A stretch of 6,989 nt of DNA from an uncultured Coriobacteriaceae bacterium (GTDB taxonomy: Bacteria > Actinomycetota > Coriobacteriia > Coriobacteriales > Eggerthellaceae), in contig CACZIP010000106.1 in assembly GCA_902781245.1 (NCBI GenBank), positions 1-6,989 on the forward strand, given 5' to 3'. Each line of letters begins with the position of its first letter. The stretch's first letter is position 1. Below the pieces are notes generated by a model. The model was not told the DNA's origin and did no database searches. It worked only from the letters and a program-made list of their open reading frames with translations. This document shows positions 1-5,997 of this stretch, piece by piece. A program made the translations under genes and the position numbers.

Positions 1-928
1 TCACGAACCCGAGCGGAAGTTGCTCGAGTTGGTTCGAGAGCTTCAACCGTGCACAAACAAAGAATCCCCCGTCGTTCGCAGCCGCAATGACGTCGTGCTC
101 GACAGAATCGAGAGGGCGGTCTTCCACCAGAGACTGAACCGCTTGCCTTAACGATCCGAGCCCTTCGGGCGCACGCGCGGCGAGCTGCTGCTTCGCAATC
201 AGGACGAACCTGCCAAGCTGCTCGATGAGGGGCTTGTCGCTCGGGCGGTATGGCCTGCCTTCATAACGCACGGTCAAGCATCCCCGGTAGGCATCGGATT
301 CGAAGAGGTTGTAGTTCAGGGTCGTCTGGTCGAGAAGCGTCAGGACGAGTGGCTCATGCTCGTCCATCGATAGGTCATGCAGCTCGAGGAATTGGTCTAG
401 TTCATCGATCCCGAGGGTCTTCCCTCCAGAAAGTCCCTTGCCAGTCGATGGCGTTGCGGTACCAATCGATGCGCCCAGAATCTTGAAATCCTCATCGATT
501 GCGAATAGCGGATTCCCGAAAACGGGTTCGCTGCACATCAGGAGTTGGCTGACGCTTCCGCTTCTGTCTATTATTTTCCGCAGTTCGGTCTCCCACTTGT
601 CATAGCTGTCGAAGATCCGCTGGAGCGTGTTGAATGCCTGATAGAAGTCCGTATCCCGTTCTATGACGATTACGCTGCAGTTCTTGCGGTATCTTTCGAG
701 CAAGGGCGAGTCTCCTATGCATACGATCACGCATCCGCGCTCTGCACGCGCGCGCTGCGGCACTCTGTCGGAGTTGACCAGGTAGAGGCGGTCGGCCTCG
801 AAGATGGCGCCTCCGCCCTCGTAGAGCTCGGGCCTGCGCAATGCCAGGTCGAGAACCTTGGGGCCCGCCATCCTCGCATTCATCTCCGGTGGCAGGTTGT
901 CGAACACGATGTCTGCATTCAGGTTCAT
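1..928 (-). CDS. PucR-like transcriptional regulator, N-terminal part (C-terminus beyond left edge)
   Basis: The frame opens at an ATG (926-928 on the complement) preceded by AGGAGGT three bases upstream, and stays open for 309 codons to the window edge, so the gene is incomplete. Residues 1-95 are an alpha/beta sensor-like domain. Residues 97-152 contain the segment I recognise best: a helix ending in FDSYDKWETELRK, then a leucine-rich stretch and GNPLFAIDEDFKILGAS, which resembles the linker and PAS/GAF-like part of PucR-family activators common in Eggerthellaceae. Residues 190-250 continue a ligand-sensing module. The DNA-binding helix-turn-helix of this family is C-terminal and would lie outside the window, so DNA binding is inferred from the family rather than seen. 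It is divergent from the three-gene operon at 1161-4230, the usual position for a local regulator of that operon. It could instead regulate other targets. Confidence 0.75.
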   Translation of the reverse strand, partial: MNLNADIVFDNLPPEMNARMAGPKVLDLALRRPELYEGGGAIFEADRLYLVNSDRVPQRARAERGCVIVCIGDSPLLERYRKNCSVIVIERDTDFYQAFNTLQRIFDSYDKWETELRKIIDRSGSVSQLLMCSEPVFGNPLFAIDEDFKILGASIGTATPSTGKGLSGGKTLGIDELDQFLELHDLSMDEHEPLVLTLLDQTTLNYNLFESDAYRGCLTVRYEGRPYRPSDKPLIEQLGRFVLIAKQQLAARAPEGLGSLRQAVQSLVEDRPLDSVEHDVIAAANDGGFFVCARLKLSNQLEQLPLGFV

Positions 929-1160
929 GAGACCTCCTGATTGACGGTGCGTTCACGGCGATTCCAGGGCACTGCATCGTTGACCGCGTGAATCCTGCGA
1001 TCAATGCACGTTTTCGTACCCTGCACATTGTAGGGCTTACCTTTGCGATATGGCAACATAATGCAGTCTTGGTAGCCACTCCGAATGACGGCAGACTGAC
1101 CATGTGTAAGAAGAGCAGGTATTCGCCCGCCATGAAACGACCGAATAGAGAGGAGAGGTT
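929..1160. promoter_or_regulatory. Divergent intergenic control region
   Basis: This 232-bp stretch separates the regulator (leftward) from the operon (rightward) and holds no convincing gene. On the plus strand CATAAT at 1057-1062 is a good -10 hexamer but has no clear -35, as expected of an activator-dependent promoter. On the minus strand TTGATC (complement of 999-1004) with a weak AACGAT (complement of 976-981), 17 bases apart, could drive the regulator. Three TGCA-TTG-like half sites cluster between the two: TGCATCGTTG at 973-982, TGCATTG on the complement of 1002-1008, and TGCACATTG at 1022-1030. A short ORF crosses this region on each strand, but both look like chance reading frames. 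Confidence 0.5.
1019..1035. promoter_or_regulatory. Candidate operator palindrome upstream of operon
   Basis: CCCTGCA-cat-TGTAGGG is an inverted repeat with 7-base arms and one mismatched pair. Its centre is about 30 bases upstream of the CATAAT -10 element. If transcription starts about 7 bases after that hexamer, the centre lies near -42, the typical place for an activator that contacts RNA polymerase at a promoter lacking a -35 box. Assigning it to the neighbouring PucR-like protein is inference. Confidence 0.35.
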
Positions 1161-2390
1161 ATGGCATTGCTCGAACATGTCGACACGCACCGCGGCGTCG
1201 AGACCGCATTCGGCAAGATCATCCCCGAGAAGGAGGCGTACAGCTACTGCCTCCGCACCATTGCGGCGTTCTCCGCGAACATCTTCCAGGTGATGCGTGT
1301 CTTAAACGACGACTGGGAGGACCGCACTTCGCAAATCTGCGAGATTGCGAACATGATGAACTGCGCTGCCTGCTCGGGTAGCGAAGAGGAACTGTTCGAT
1401 TATTTGAACGCCTTCTACGATGAGTGGAACATTCCCGAGCTCGTGAAGCGCGCCGCCTGGATCGGCGCCATCTGGGGCGACTACGGCGACGAGGCAGAGG
1501 ATATGGCCGGCCGCGTCATCCAGTTCACCGAGGATCGTGTAGAGAAGGAGCTCGACTCCTGCCCGTGGGACATCGTCGGCTCCGAGATGTGCAACATGAC
1601 GACCGCCATGTTCACGGCGAATTTCGATATCGCCGCCGGCGGCGAGCACGGCGAGATTACCAACGACGTGGCGCTGAACATGTGCGAGGCGCGCGGTTGC
1701 GGAAACCCGCACTGCCGCGTAGTCGCCGAGCGCCGTGACACCTTCGATCTTGAGAAGCAGGATTGGCTCGACCATCGCGGCCAGGCGTACTTGCCCGTCC
1801 ACGACACGCCGAGCGAGCGCCGCGTGAAGCACGCCCAGGGCTTGCGCAACGGCCAGTACACGAACGCCTTCGGCGAGGAGAACTCGCTGGAGTGGCAGTA
1901 CAACTGGGTCGCCCAGATGGGCTGGGTATGGTCGATCAGCTTCCCTCTGATTGCCATCCGCGACATGGCAGACGATGATGACGAGTTCGAGCGCATTCTC
2001 AAGATCGTGTTCGCCACCGCGGGCAAGAACTCCTTCATCGATCCATTCGCGCGCGAGGGCCTGCGCAACTGGCTCGACATCCCCCGCGAGATCGGTGACA
2101 ACGACCCGCGCGTCATGGGAGCCTATATCCAGGCAATCCTCGGCTGCCAGCTCGTGCCTTACGAGTTCGAGGCCTTCGATGCCGACGGTGTCGAGATCCG
2201 CGTCGACCAGGAAACGTTCACGGGCCGCTTCGAAATGGCCCCGCTCGACGAGATCACGCTCGGCTACGAGGCCCAGTGGAATGGCGCCTGCCATACGCTC
2301 GTCTCGCCTGAGTGGTCCGTCTGGATCGACGAGGACGACGACGATTTCATCATCAACGTGGGCCGCAAGGTCGACGACCGAGCGCTGTAA
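1161..2390 (+). CDS. Cysteine-rich acidic protein of unknown function, first gene of the operon
   Basis: The 409-residue protein starts at an ATG preceded by AGGAGAGG (1151-1158). I do not recognise it as a named family. No signal peptide or membrane helix is evident, so it is probably cytoplasmic, and it is strongly acidic (DDDD at 271-274, EDDDD at 391-395). The N-terminal half has cysteines at 30, 60, 68, 71 (CAAC), 134, 144, 175, 180 and 185. The run CEARGCGNPHCRVVAE at 175-190 resembles the closing cysteine strand of V4R or L-2-amino-thiazoline-4-carboxylate-hydrolase-like small-molecule or metal-binding domains. The C-terminal half ends in a comparable hydrophobic strand (377-400) but keeps only C329 and C377, so it may be a diverged second copy. 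It sits 12 bp before the GcvT-like gene. A substrate-binding, metal-binding or partner-subunit role in that pathway is inference. The coding call is secure; the function is open. Confidence 0.9.
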   Translation: MALLEHVDTHRGVETAFGKIIPEKEAYSYCLRTIAAFSANIFQVMRVLNDDWEDRTSQICEIANMMNCAACSGSEEELFDYLNAFYDEWNIPELVKRAAWIGAIWGDYGDEAEDMAGRVIQFTEDRVEKELDSCPWDIVGSEMCNMTTAMFTANFDIAAGGEHGEITNDVALNMCEARGCGNPHCRVVAERRDTFDLEKQDWLDHRGQAYLPVHDTPSERRVKHAQGLRNGQYTNAFGEENSLEWQYNWVAQMGWVWSISFPLIAIRDMADDDDEFERILKIVFATAGKNSFIDPFAREGLRNWLDIPREIGDNDPRVMGAYIQAILGCQLVPYEFEAFDADGVEIRVDQETFTGRFEMAPLDEITLGYEAQWNGACHTLVSPEWSVWIDEDDDDFIINVGRKVDDRAL

Positions 2391-2402
2391 GGAGGTAGAG
2401 AG

Positions 2403-3398
2403 ATGCTGTTCAAAGAAGATGAAATCGCCCGCGCTGAGGCTACCGCCGTACGCGAGAACGCTGCCTGGTACCGCTGGACGCACGACCTCGTGAAGGTGAC
2501 CGGCGAAGACGCCGAGAAGTTCCTCGATTGGATCCTCGTCAATTCGATTGCCGGCCTGTCCGTCGGCCGGGGCAAGTACACGACGATGCTCGACGAGAAC
2601 GGCGGGATCATCGATGACCTTGTGGTCTTCCATAAGGCCGAGGGGCTGTGGTGGCTCTCCACGCTGTACGGTCCGCATGCTGTGAAATGGTTCGACGCGC
2701 ATTCGCAAGGCTTCAACGTCGCCTACGAGGATATCACGCAGGAAATCGACATGTACGCCATCCAGGGCCCGAACTCCGCGAAGGTGATGGATGGCCTGAT
2801 TGCGGATTCTGTCGATGATCTCAAACGCTTCCAGATCATCGACACCACCATAGGCGGCATCGCCGCGATCGTCGATCGCGGCGGGTTCACCGGAGAGCTC
2901 GGCTACGAGATCTACTGTGCCCGCGAGGACTCTGCCGCCGTCGCCGAGGCAATCGAAGCAGCGGCTGCCAAGTACGAAGCCCCGCGCCTGAAAACGCTCG
3001 AGGTCTACGTCCGCTCGCTTCCCATGGAGAAGGGCATGGCGCTGCGCCAGGATTACAAGGGCCTCACCCCCTACGAGGCGAACCTCGGCTGGTCAGTACG
3101 CATGGACAAGGACTTCCTCGGGAAGGAGGCGCTCGAAGCAGCGCAGGCAGAGGAGCCGAAGCGCGCCTTCGTCGGCATCGAGATCGAGCGCGAGAGCTAC
3201 GAGGATATTGCGCAGAACGAGATCATTCGCAAGCGCGGCGTGCCCGTGGGCATCTGCCGCCAGATGATCTACGGCTACACGGTCGACAAGAACATCGGCT
3301 TCGGCATCGTGGATGCGCGCAAGGTGCCGCTCGGCACGCGCGTGACCATCGGCCCGAACGATTCGCCGGCCGTCATCGTCGAACCCAAGTGGTGCTAG
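2403..3398 (+). CDS. GcvT-family (aminomethyltransferase-like) folate-dependent demethylase candidate
   Basis: The 331-residue protein shows the GcvT/DmdA/LigM fold signatures in order. KYTTMLDENGGIIDDLVVF (58-76) is the folate-site loop with the conserved Asp pair at D71-D72. GFTGELGYEIYC (161-172) and the segment around E209 and G211 follow, matching the usual LRLEAG position. LTPYEANLGWSVRMDKDFLGKEAL (221-244) leads into the C-terminal barrel. It is slightly shorter than E. coli GcvT (about 364). AAGGAGGT (2389-2396) overlaps the upstream stop codon and lies 6 bases before the ATG. No GcvH, GcvP or Lpd gene is nearby, so glycine cleavage is unlikely. Known relatives move a methyl or methylene group from a substrate (methoxyaromatic, dimethylsulfoniopropionate, N-methyl amine) to tetrahydrofolate. 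The substrate here cannot be deduced, and a non-catalytic folate-binding role is possible. Confidence 0.88.
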   Translation: MLFKEDEIARAEATAVRENAAWYRWTHDLVKVTGEDAEKFLDWILVNSIAGLSVGRGKYTTMLDENGGIIDDLVVFHKAEGLWWLSTLYGPHAVKWFDAHSQGFNVAYEDITQEIDMYAIQGPNSAKVMDGLIADSVDDLKRFQIIDTTIGGIAAIVDRGGFTGELGYEIYCAREDSAAVAEAIEAAAAKYEAPRLKTLEVYVRSLPMEKGMALRQDYKGLTPYEANLGWSVRMDKDFLGKEALEAAQAEEPKRAFVGIEIERESYEDIAQNEIIRKRGVPVGICRQMIYGYTVDKNIGFGIVDARKVPLGTRVTIGPNDSPAVIVEPKWC

Positions 3399-3411
3399 AA
3401 GGGAGATAGCA

Positions 3412-4230
3412 ATGAGCACGAACGAAGGACGCAAGATTCTGGTCGTGGGCGGTGCCTGCGGCATGGGTGCGGCGACGGTCACGGCGCTGTACCGTCAGGG
3501 CGCAAACCTGATCGTCCTCGACATCAACGAGGAGGCCATGGAGGAGCTCATCGAAGACGAGGAGCTCGAAGACGGTCCCGGAACGCTGCATTTCGTGGCG
3601 GGAGACGTCAACGACGCTTCTGTTCGCCAGGAGGCCATCGACTACGCGAAGGAGAAGTTCGGCACGCTCGACAGCCTGCTCTACATCGCAGGCGTCCTCG
3701 ACCTCATGTGCCCCGCGCACAAGACCGACGACGAGCTGTACGACTACGTCATGGACGTGAACGTGAACTCGTGCTTCCGCATGTGCCGCGATTGCCTGCC
3801 GCTTTTGTGGGATCACGAGGGATTGCCGGCGAGCATCGTGATCGTCGGCTCCGTGGGAGGCCAGGTCGGCTCCTCTGCCGGCGCTGCCTACATCACGTCG
3901 AAGCATGCGGTTTTGGGCCTTGCGCGCAACCTCGCGCACACCTACCGCTTCCGCAACGTGCGCACAAACGTCGTGAACCCGGGTGCGTGCGTCACGGACA
4001 TCCTCGCCAACGCGATGGAGAAATGGCCCGACCGCGACGTCATGGACCTGGAAGGTAACGAGCTCTATAACGTACGCGGAGCCGTGGCACTTGGCGTCGA
4101 CTACGACGGCAACAACATCACCGGTTGGCCCGAGGACATCGCCAACGCCATCCTGTACCTGATCAGCGACGAGGCGCACTACGTCAACGGCGCACAGCTG
4201 AACGTCGACGGCGGTTGGACGAGCTTTTAA
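3412..4230 (+). CDS. Classical short-chain dehydrogenase/reductase (SDR), third gene of the operon
   Basis: The 272-residue cytoplasmic protein has the full classical SDR plan. The Rossmann glycine motif is GGACGMG (13-19). Asp37 ends beta-2 (LIVLDIN), which favours NAD(H) over NADP(H). D65-V66 contacts adenine, and N117 lies in the DVNVNS helix. The catalytic serine is S147 (IVGSVGG), and Y160 and K164 are in YITSK. A PG turn is at 190-191 and the usual ending VNGAQLNVDGGW at 258-269. One oddity is that the normal NNAG motif reads YIAG (91-94). The start has AAGGGAG six bases upstream and follows the GcvT-like gene by 13 bp, so the two are probably co-transcribed. SDRs of this type interconvert alcohols and ketones on sterols, sugars or aromatic side chains. 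The operon suggests it acts before or after the demethylation step, but the substrate is unknown. Confidence 0.93.
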   Translation: MSTNEGRKILVVGGACGMGAATVTALYRQGANLIVLDINEEAMEELIEDEELEDGPGTLHFVAGDVNDASVRQEAIDYAKEKFGTLDSLLYIAGVLDLMCPAHKTDDELYDYVMDVNVNSCFRMCRDCLPLLWDHEGLPASIVIVGSVGGQVGSSAGAAYITSKHAVLGLARNLAHTYRFRNVRTNVVNPGACVTDILANAMEKWPDRDVMDLEGNELYNVRGAVALGVDYDGNNITGWPEDIANAILYLISDEAHYVNGAQLNVDGGWTSF

Positions 4231-4256
4231 TCTCAAACTACTTATTGATTTATCAA

Positions 4257-4296
4257 GCGGCGTCAAAGAAGCTCATCGCGACTTCTTTGACGCCGC
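4257..4296. terminator. Perfect 15-bp hairpin after the operon
   Basis: GCGGCGTCAAAGAAG (4257-4271) and its exact complement (4282-4296) enclose a 10-base loop, 27 bases after the SDR stop codon. The stem is long and GC-rich at its base, but only ATTGACGTTTGA follows, without a proper T-run. It may terminate weakly, or act as an mRNA-stabilising 3' end. Confidence 0.65.
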
Positions 4297-4463
4297 ATTG
4301 ACGTTTGACCCGAGTGTAGCCAAAAGCACCTCTGCGACTTTATGATACGGCAGAGCAACGGAAAGCGTTTGGAAGCAAATCAGACTGCCGATACAACAAA
4401 GAGTGGGAATAATATCGGCAAAACTGCTGCAATCACCACATATGCCGAGTACAATGCCTCTTG
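4297..4463. other. Gene-free stretch before the ATPase remnant
   Basis: There is no intact gene here. A 40-codon open frame (4342-4464, ending AAITTYAEYNAS then TGA) has no ribosome site. Its last part could be a shifted piece of the DUF4143 ATPase that continues in another frame just downstream (TYAEY before FLEDAF), but the match is short. Confidence 0.35.
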
Positions 4464-4717
4464 AGCTTCCTCGAGGACGCCTTCGTCATCAGCGAAGCGA
4501 CGCGCTACGATGTGAAGGGTCGAAAATACATCGGCACCCCGAAGAAGTATTACTTCGAGGACGTTGGCTTGCGAGGCGCTCGCTCAGGCTCACCGGTGAC
4601 AGCTTCTGGAAGGTAGTGGTGGTCAATCGCGTTATGAAGCCCTATATGGACAACGACGGGATACTCACCATGGGACTCTTCGACTTCCTGCTCGACCCAG
4701 ACAGCTTGGATATGTGA
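4464..4717 (+). pseudogene. Remnant of a DUF4143-type AAA ATPase (frameshift and internal deletion)
   Basis: Two fragments of one protein family lie side by side in different frames. From 4464 one frame reads SFLEDAFVISEATRYDVKG then RKYIGTPKKYYFEDVGLR, the conserved centre of the DUF4143 part of prokaryotic AAA ATPases (usually ...YLEDAFLI..A.RYD.KGRKYI.TP.KYYF.D.GLRN). It then meets a TAG at 4614-4616. In a second frame, from about 4580, LTGDSFWKVVVVNRVMKPY then MDNDGILTMGLFDFLLDPDSL matches the extreme C-terminus of the same family and stops at 4715-4717. The stretch that normally separates these parts (about 100 codons or more, carrying the nuclease-like core) and the whole N-terminal ATPase domain are missing. 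A 104-codon frame from 4403 to 4717 covers the end but mixes meaningless and meaningful sequence, so it is not an intact gene. Confidence 0.72.
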
Positions 4718-4739
4718 CCGTGTTCGGGAGGTGCCCCGC

Positions 4740-5072
4740 ATGAACATCGGAGTCGCTGCTTGCGGATTAGCCATGCTGCTCTTCATAGCCTTCGGAGCTG
4801 TCTTTGCCCTCCTCAAAGGAAGGGCCGCGATGCTCATCTCGGGCTTCAACACGCTGTCTGCGATAGAGCGGGAACAGTACGACACCGACGCAGTGGCGAG
4901 GGATATGAGAAACTCGTGCTTCCAGTGGGCCGCCATCATGGCGCTCGGATGCCTGGCGTCGTATCTTCTGAGTCCCTATCTGGCGATTGCCGCATACGTG
5001 GTTTGGCTGGTGCTGTTTTTCAGGGACGTTCGATCGAATCCTTCTGACGCATTTGGGAAGTACCGCCGATAG
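4740..5072 (+). CDS. Small DUF3784-like integral membrane protein
   Basis: The ATG at 4740 is chosen because GGGAGG (4726-4731) lies 8 bases upstream. A GTG at 4731 would overlap that ribosome site. The 110-residue product has a hydrophobic helix at about 3-24, a short polar loop (LLKGRAAMLISGFNTLSAIE then REQYD, 24-47), and two further helices at about 62-77 and 79-95, with a basic C-terminus. The loop pattern K-G-x-A-x-L-I-x-G-[FY]-N-T-[LM]-S...E-[RK]...YD is the hallmark I associate with DUF3784, a membrane family of unknown function common in Gram-positive bacteria. It stands alone between a dead ATPase gene and a convergent terminator. No role can be assigned. Confidence 0.8.
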   Translation: MNIGVAACGLAMLLFIAFGAVFALLKGRAAMLISGFNTLSAIEREQYDTDAVARDMRNSCFQWAAIMALGCLASYLLSPYLAIAAYVVWLVLFFRDVRSNPSDAFGKYRR

Positions 5073-5108
5073 CTTTTGCCGAATGCAGTCTCTGACAATC
5101 ATATGACC

Positions 5109-5142
5109 GAGCCGACACAGGAGTTCAGCTCCGTGCCGGCTC
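5109..5142. terminator. Hairpin between convergent genes
   Basis: GAGCCGACACAGGAG (5109-5123) pairs with CTCCGTGCCGGCTC (5129-5142) around a TTCAG loop, with one mismatch and one bulged base. TTGCTTTCAGGTTTT follows on the plus strand. Its position, 37 bases after the DUF3784-like stop, fits a rho-independent terminator for that gene, though the T-run is interrupted. Confidence 0.6.
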
Positions 5143-5157
5143 TTGCTTTCAGGTTTT

Positions 5158-5195
5158 GGCCTCGGTTGCGCACCTAGGCCTTAGTTGCGCACCTA
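5158..5195. repeat. Two tandem 19-bp repeats
   Basis: GGCCTCGGTTGCGCACCTA (5158-5176) is followed directly by GGCCTTAGTTGCGCACCTA (5177-5195). The units differ at only two of 19 positions. They lie in the gap between the hairpin and the 3' end of the minus-strand gene. Part of the array can also fold (GGCCT...AGGCC around GCGCA). With only two copies and no spacers it is not a CRISPR. Its function is unknown. Confidence 0.75.
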
Positions 5196-5228
5196 TGCTT
5201 AAGGCAATAAACGTGGGATGCGTTCTGA

Positions 5229-5372
5229 TTACCAGCGGTCCTTGAACTGTTCGGCATTGGATCCTTCTGCTGCAGCGATTCCGTGATCTTTGATGATTGC
5301 CTTGGCAACGATGCTGCCGGCCACGCCGCCAACGCCCGACAGCGGGTGCACGCTCTGGCCGCCCATGTACAG
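5229..5372 (-). pseudogene. C-terminal tail of a phytoene-desaturase-like FAD oxidoreductase, fused in frame to the CDF gene
   Basis: Residues 208-254 of the fused frame read LYMGGQSVHPLSGVGGVAGS then IVAKAIIKDHGIAAAEG. This matches the closing FAD-binding pattern of the CrtI/phytoene-desaturase-like superfamily (N-L-Y-x-x-G-x-x-x-H-P-G-x-G-V-x-G...A-x-x-x-A). It has no counterpart in CDF transporters. Only the last 45 or so codons of such an enzyme are present, with its own natural stop (TAA at 5229-5231). The enzyme identity comes from this short pattern alone. Confidence 0.6.
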
Positions 5373-5993
5373 GACGAACAGGCCGACGGCGAAGCCGCCC
5401 CATGCGTCGACGTTGAACGACGTGAACTTCGAAAGGACCATCGCCAGGATGACGACCAGCGTCACGAAGACGTCGGCAATGCTGTCCACCGCCACAGCCT
5501 TCAGAGTCGGAGAGCCGAGCTTTTTGCCATAGCCCCGGTTATAGGCGAACATGTAGAGTTTCAAAAGGACGGAGCCGCCCAGCACGAGGAAGCTGATCAG
5601 ACTCGGCGTCACCGGCTCCGGATGGATCATCTTCTGGACAGACTCCTTCAGGATCTCCACGCCGATGACCATGACCAGCACCGCGACGACGAGGCCGGCC
5701 ACATATTCGTTGCGGCCGTGGCCGAAGGGATGGTCTTCGTCCGCACCTTTCCCGGAGGAGCGGAAGCCCCACAGGGTGACGATGGAGGACGCGGCGTCGG
5801 ACAGGTTGTTGACGCCGTCAGCCGCGATGGCAACGGACCCCGCCAGCCAGCCGGCGAGAAGTTTCAAAAACGACTGCAGGAAGTTGAGCACGATGCCCGT
5901 CACGCTGCACAAAGTGCCATAACCCCGCCGGACAGCGGGGTTATCGTAGTTCTTATAGTCCTTTACAAACAGTTTTGCAAGTAACTGGATCAT
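5229..5993 (-). CDS. Cation diffusion facilitator transporter with replaced C-terminus (chimeric frame)
   Basis: Residues 1-208 of the 254 are a CDF metal/proton antiporter. They include the usual N-terminal lead (VRRGYGTLCSVTGIVLNFLQ, 21-40), TM2 with D59 and N63 (ADGVNNLSDAASS), the loop DEDHPFGHGRNEY (85-97), and TM5 with D170 and D174 (VDSIADVF). TM6 ends at LFVLY (205-209). The TM5 position that is His in zinc-type CDFs such as YiiP is Asp here, so zinc specificity should not be assumed and manganese or another metal is possible. From about residue 209 the protein does not continue with the expected K-D-T-L-x-P-L-L-G linker and cytoplasmic dimer domain. It reads instead like an FAD oxidoreductase tail (separate entry). 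Full-length relatives are about 290-390 residues. The ATG lies 4 bases after the cysS stop without a clear ribosome site, suggesting translational coupling. Confidence 0.75.
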   Translation of the reverse strand: MIQLLAKLFVKDYKNYDNPAVRRGYGTLCSVTGIVLNFLQSFLKLLAGWLAGSVAIAADGVNNLSDAASSIVTLWGFRSSGKGADEDHPFGHGRNEYVAGLVVAVLVMVIGVEILKESVQKMIHPEPVTPSLISFLVLGGSVLLKLYMFAYNRGYGKKLGSPTLKAVAVDSIADVFVTLVVILAMVLSKFTSFNVDAWGGFAVGLFVLYMGGQSVHPLSGVGGVAGSIVAKAIIKDHGIAAAEGSNAEQFKDRW

Positions 5994-5997
5994 ACGG

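Noticed and set aside
545..1190. Open frames on both strands (545-940 plus, 600-1190 minus)
   Set aside because: They overlap the PucR-like gene in other frames. The minus one also runs through the promoter region and begins inside the operon's first gene.
1302..2708. 468-codon open frame on the minus strand
   Set aside because: It is antisense to two secure genes. Its composition mirrors their GC-rich codons (Val, Ala, Asp, His rich), with no recognisable motif or ribosome site.
2403..3398. Annotation as glycine cleavage T protein
   Set aside because: The fold matches, but no gcvH, gcvP or lpd is near, the protein is shorter, and the operon partners are an SDR and an unknown protein. The family-level name is safer.
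3373..4266. 297-codon open frame on the minus strand
   Set aside because: It is the complement of the SDR gene, whose catalytic motifs are all present on the plus strand, and the minus-strand product has no family features.
4403..4717. Intact 104-residue protein
   Set aside because: Only its last 40 or so residues match a family (the DUF4143 ATPase C-terminus). The first 60 are an out-of-frame reading of the same family's central motif, so this is a pseudogene.
5158..5195. CRISPR or repeat array
   Set aside because: There are only two abutting copies of 19 bp, with no spacers and no cas genes.
5283..5984. 233-codon plus-strand open frame
   Set aside because: It is antisense to the CDF gene, His/Asp/Arg rich as expected for a complement frame, with no ribosome site or motif.
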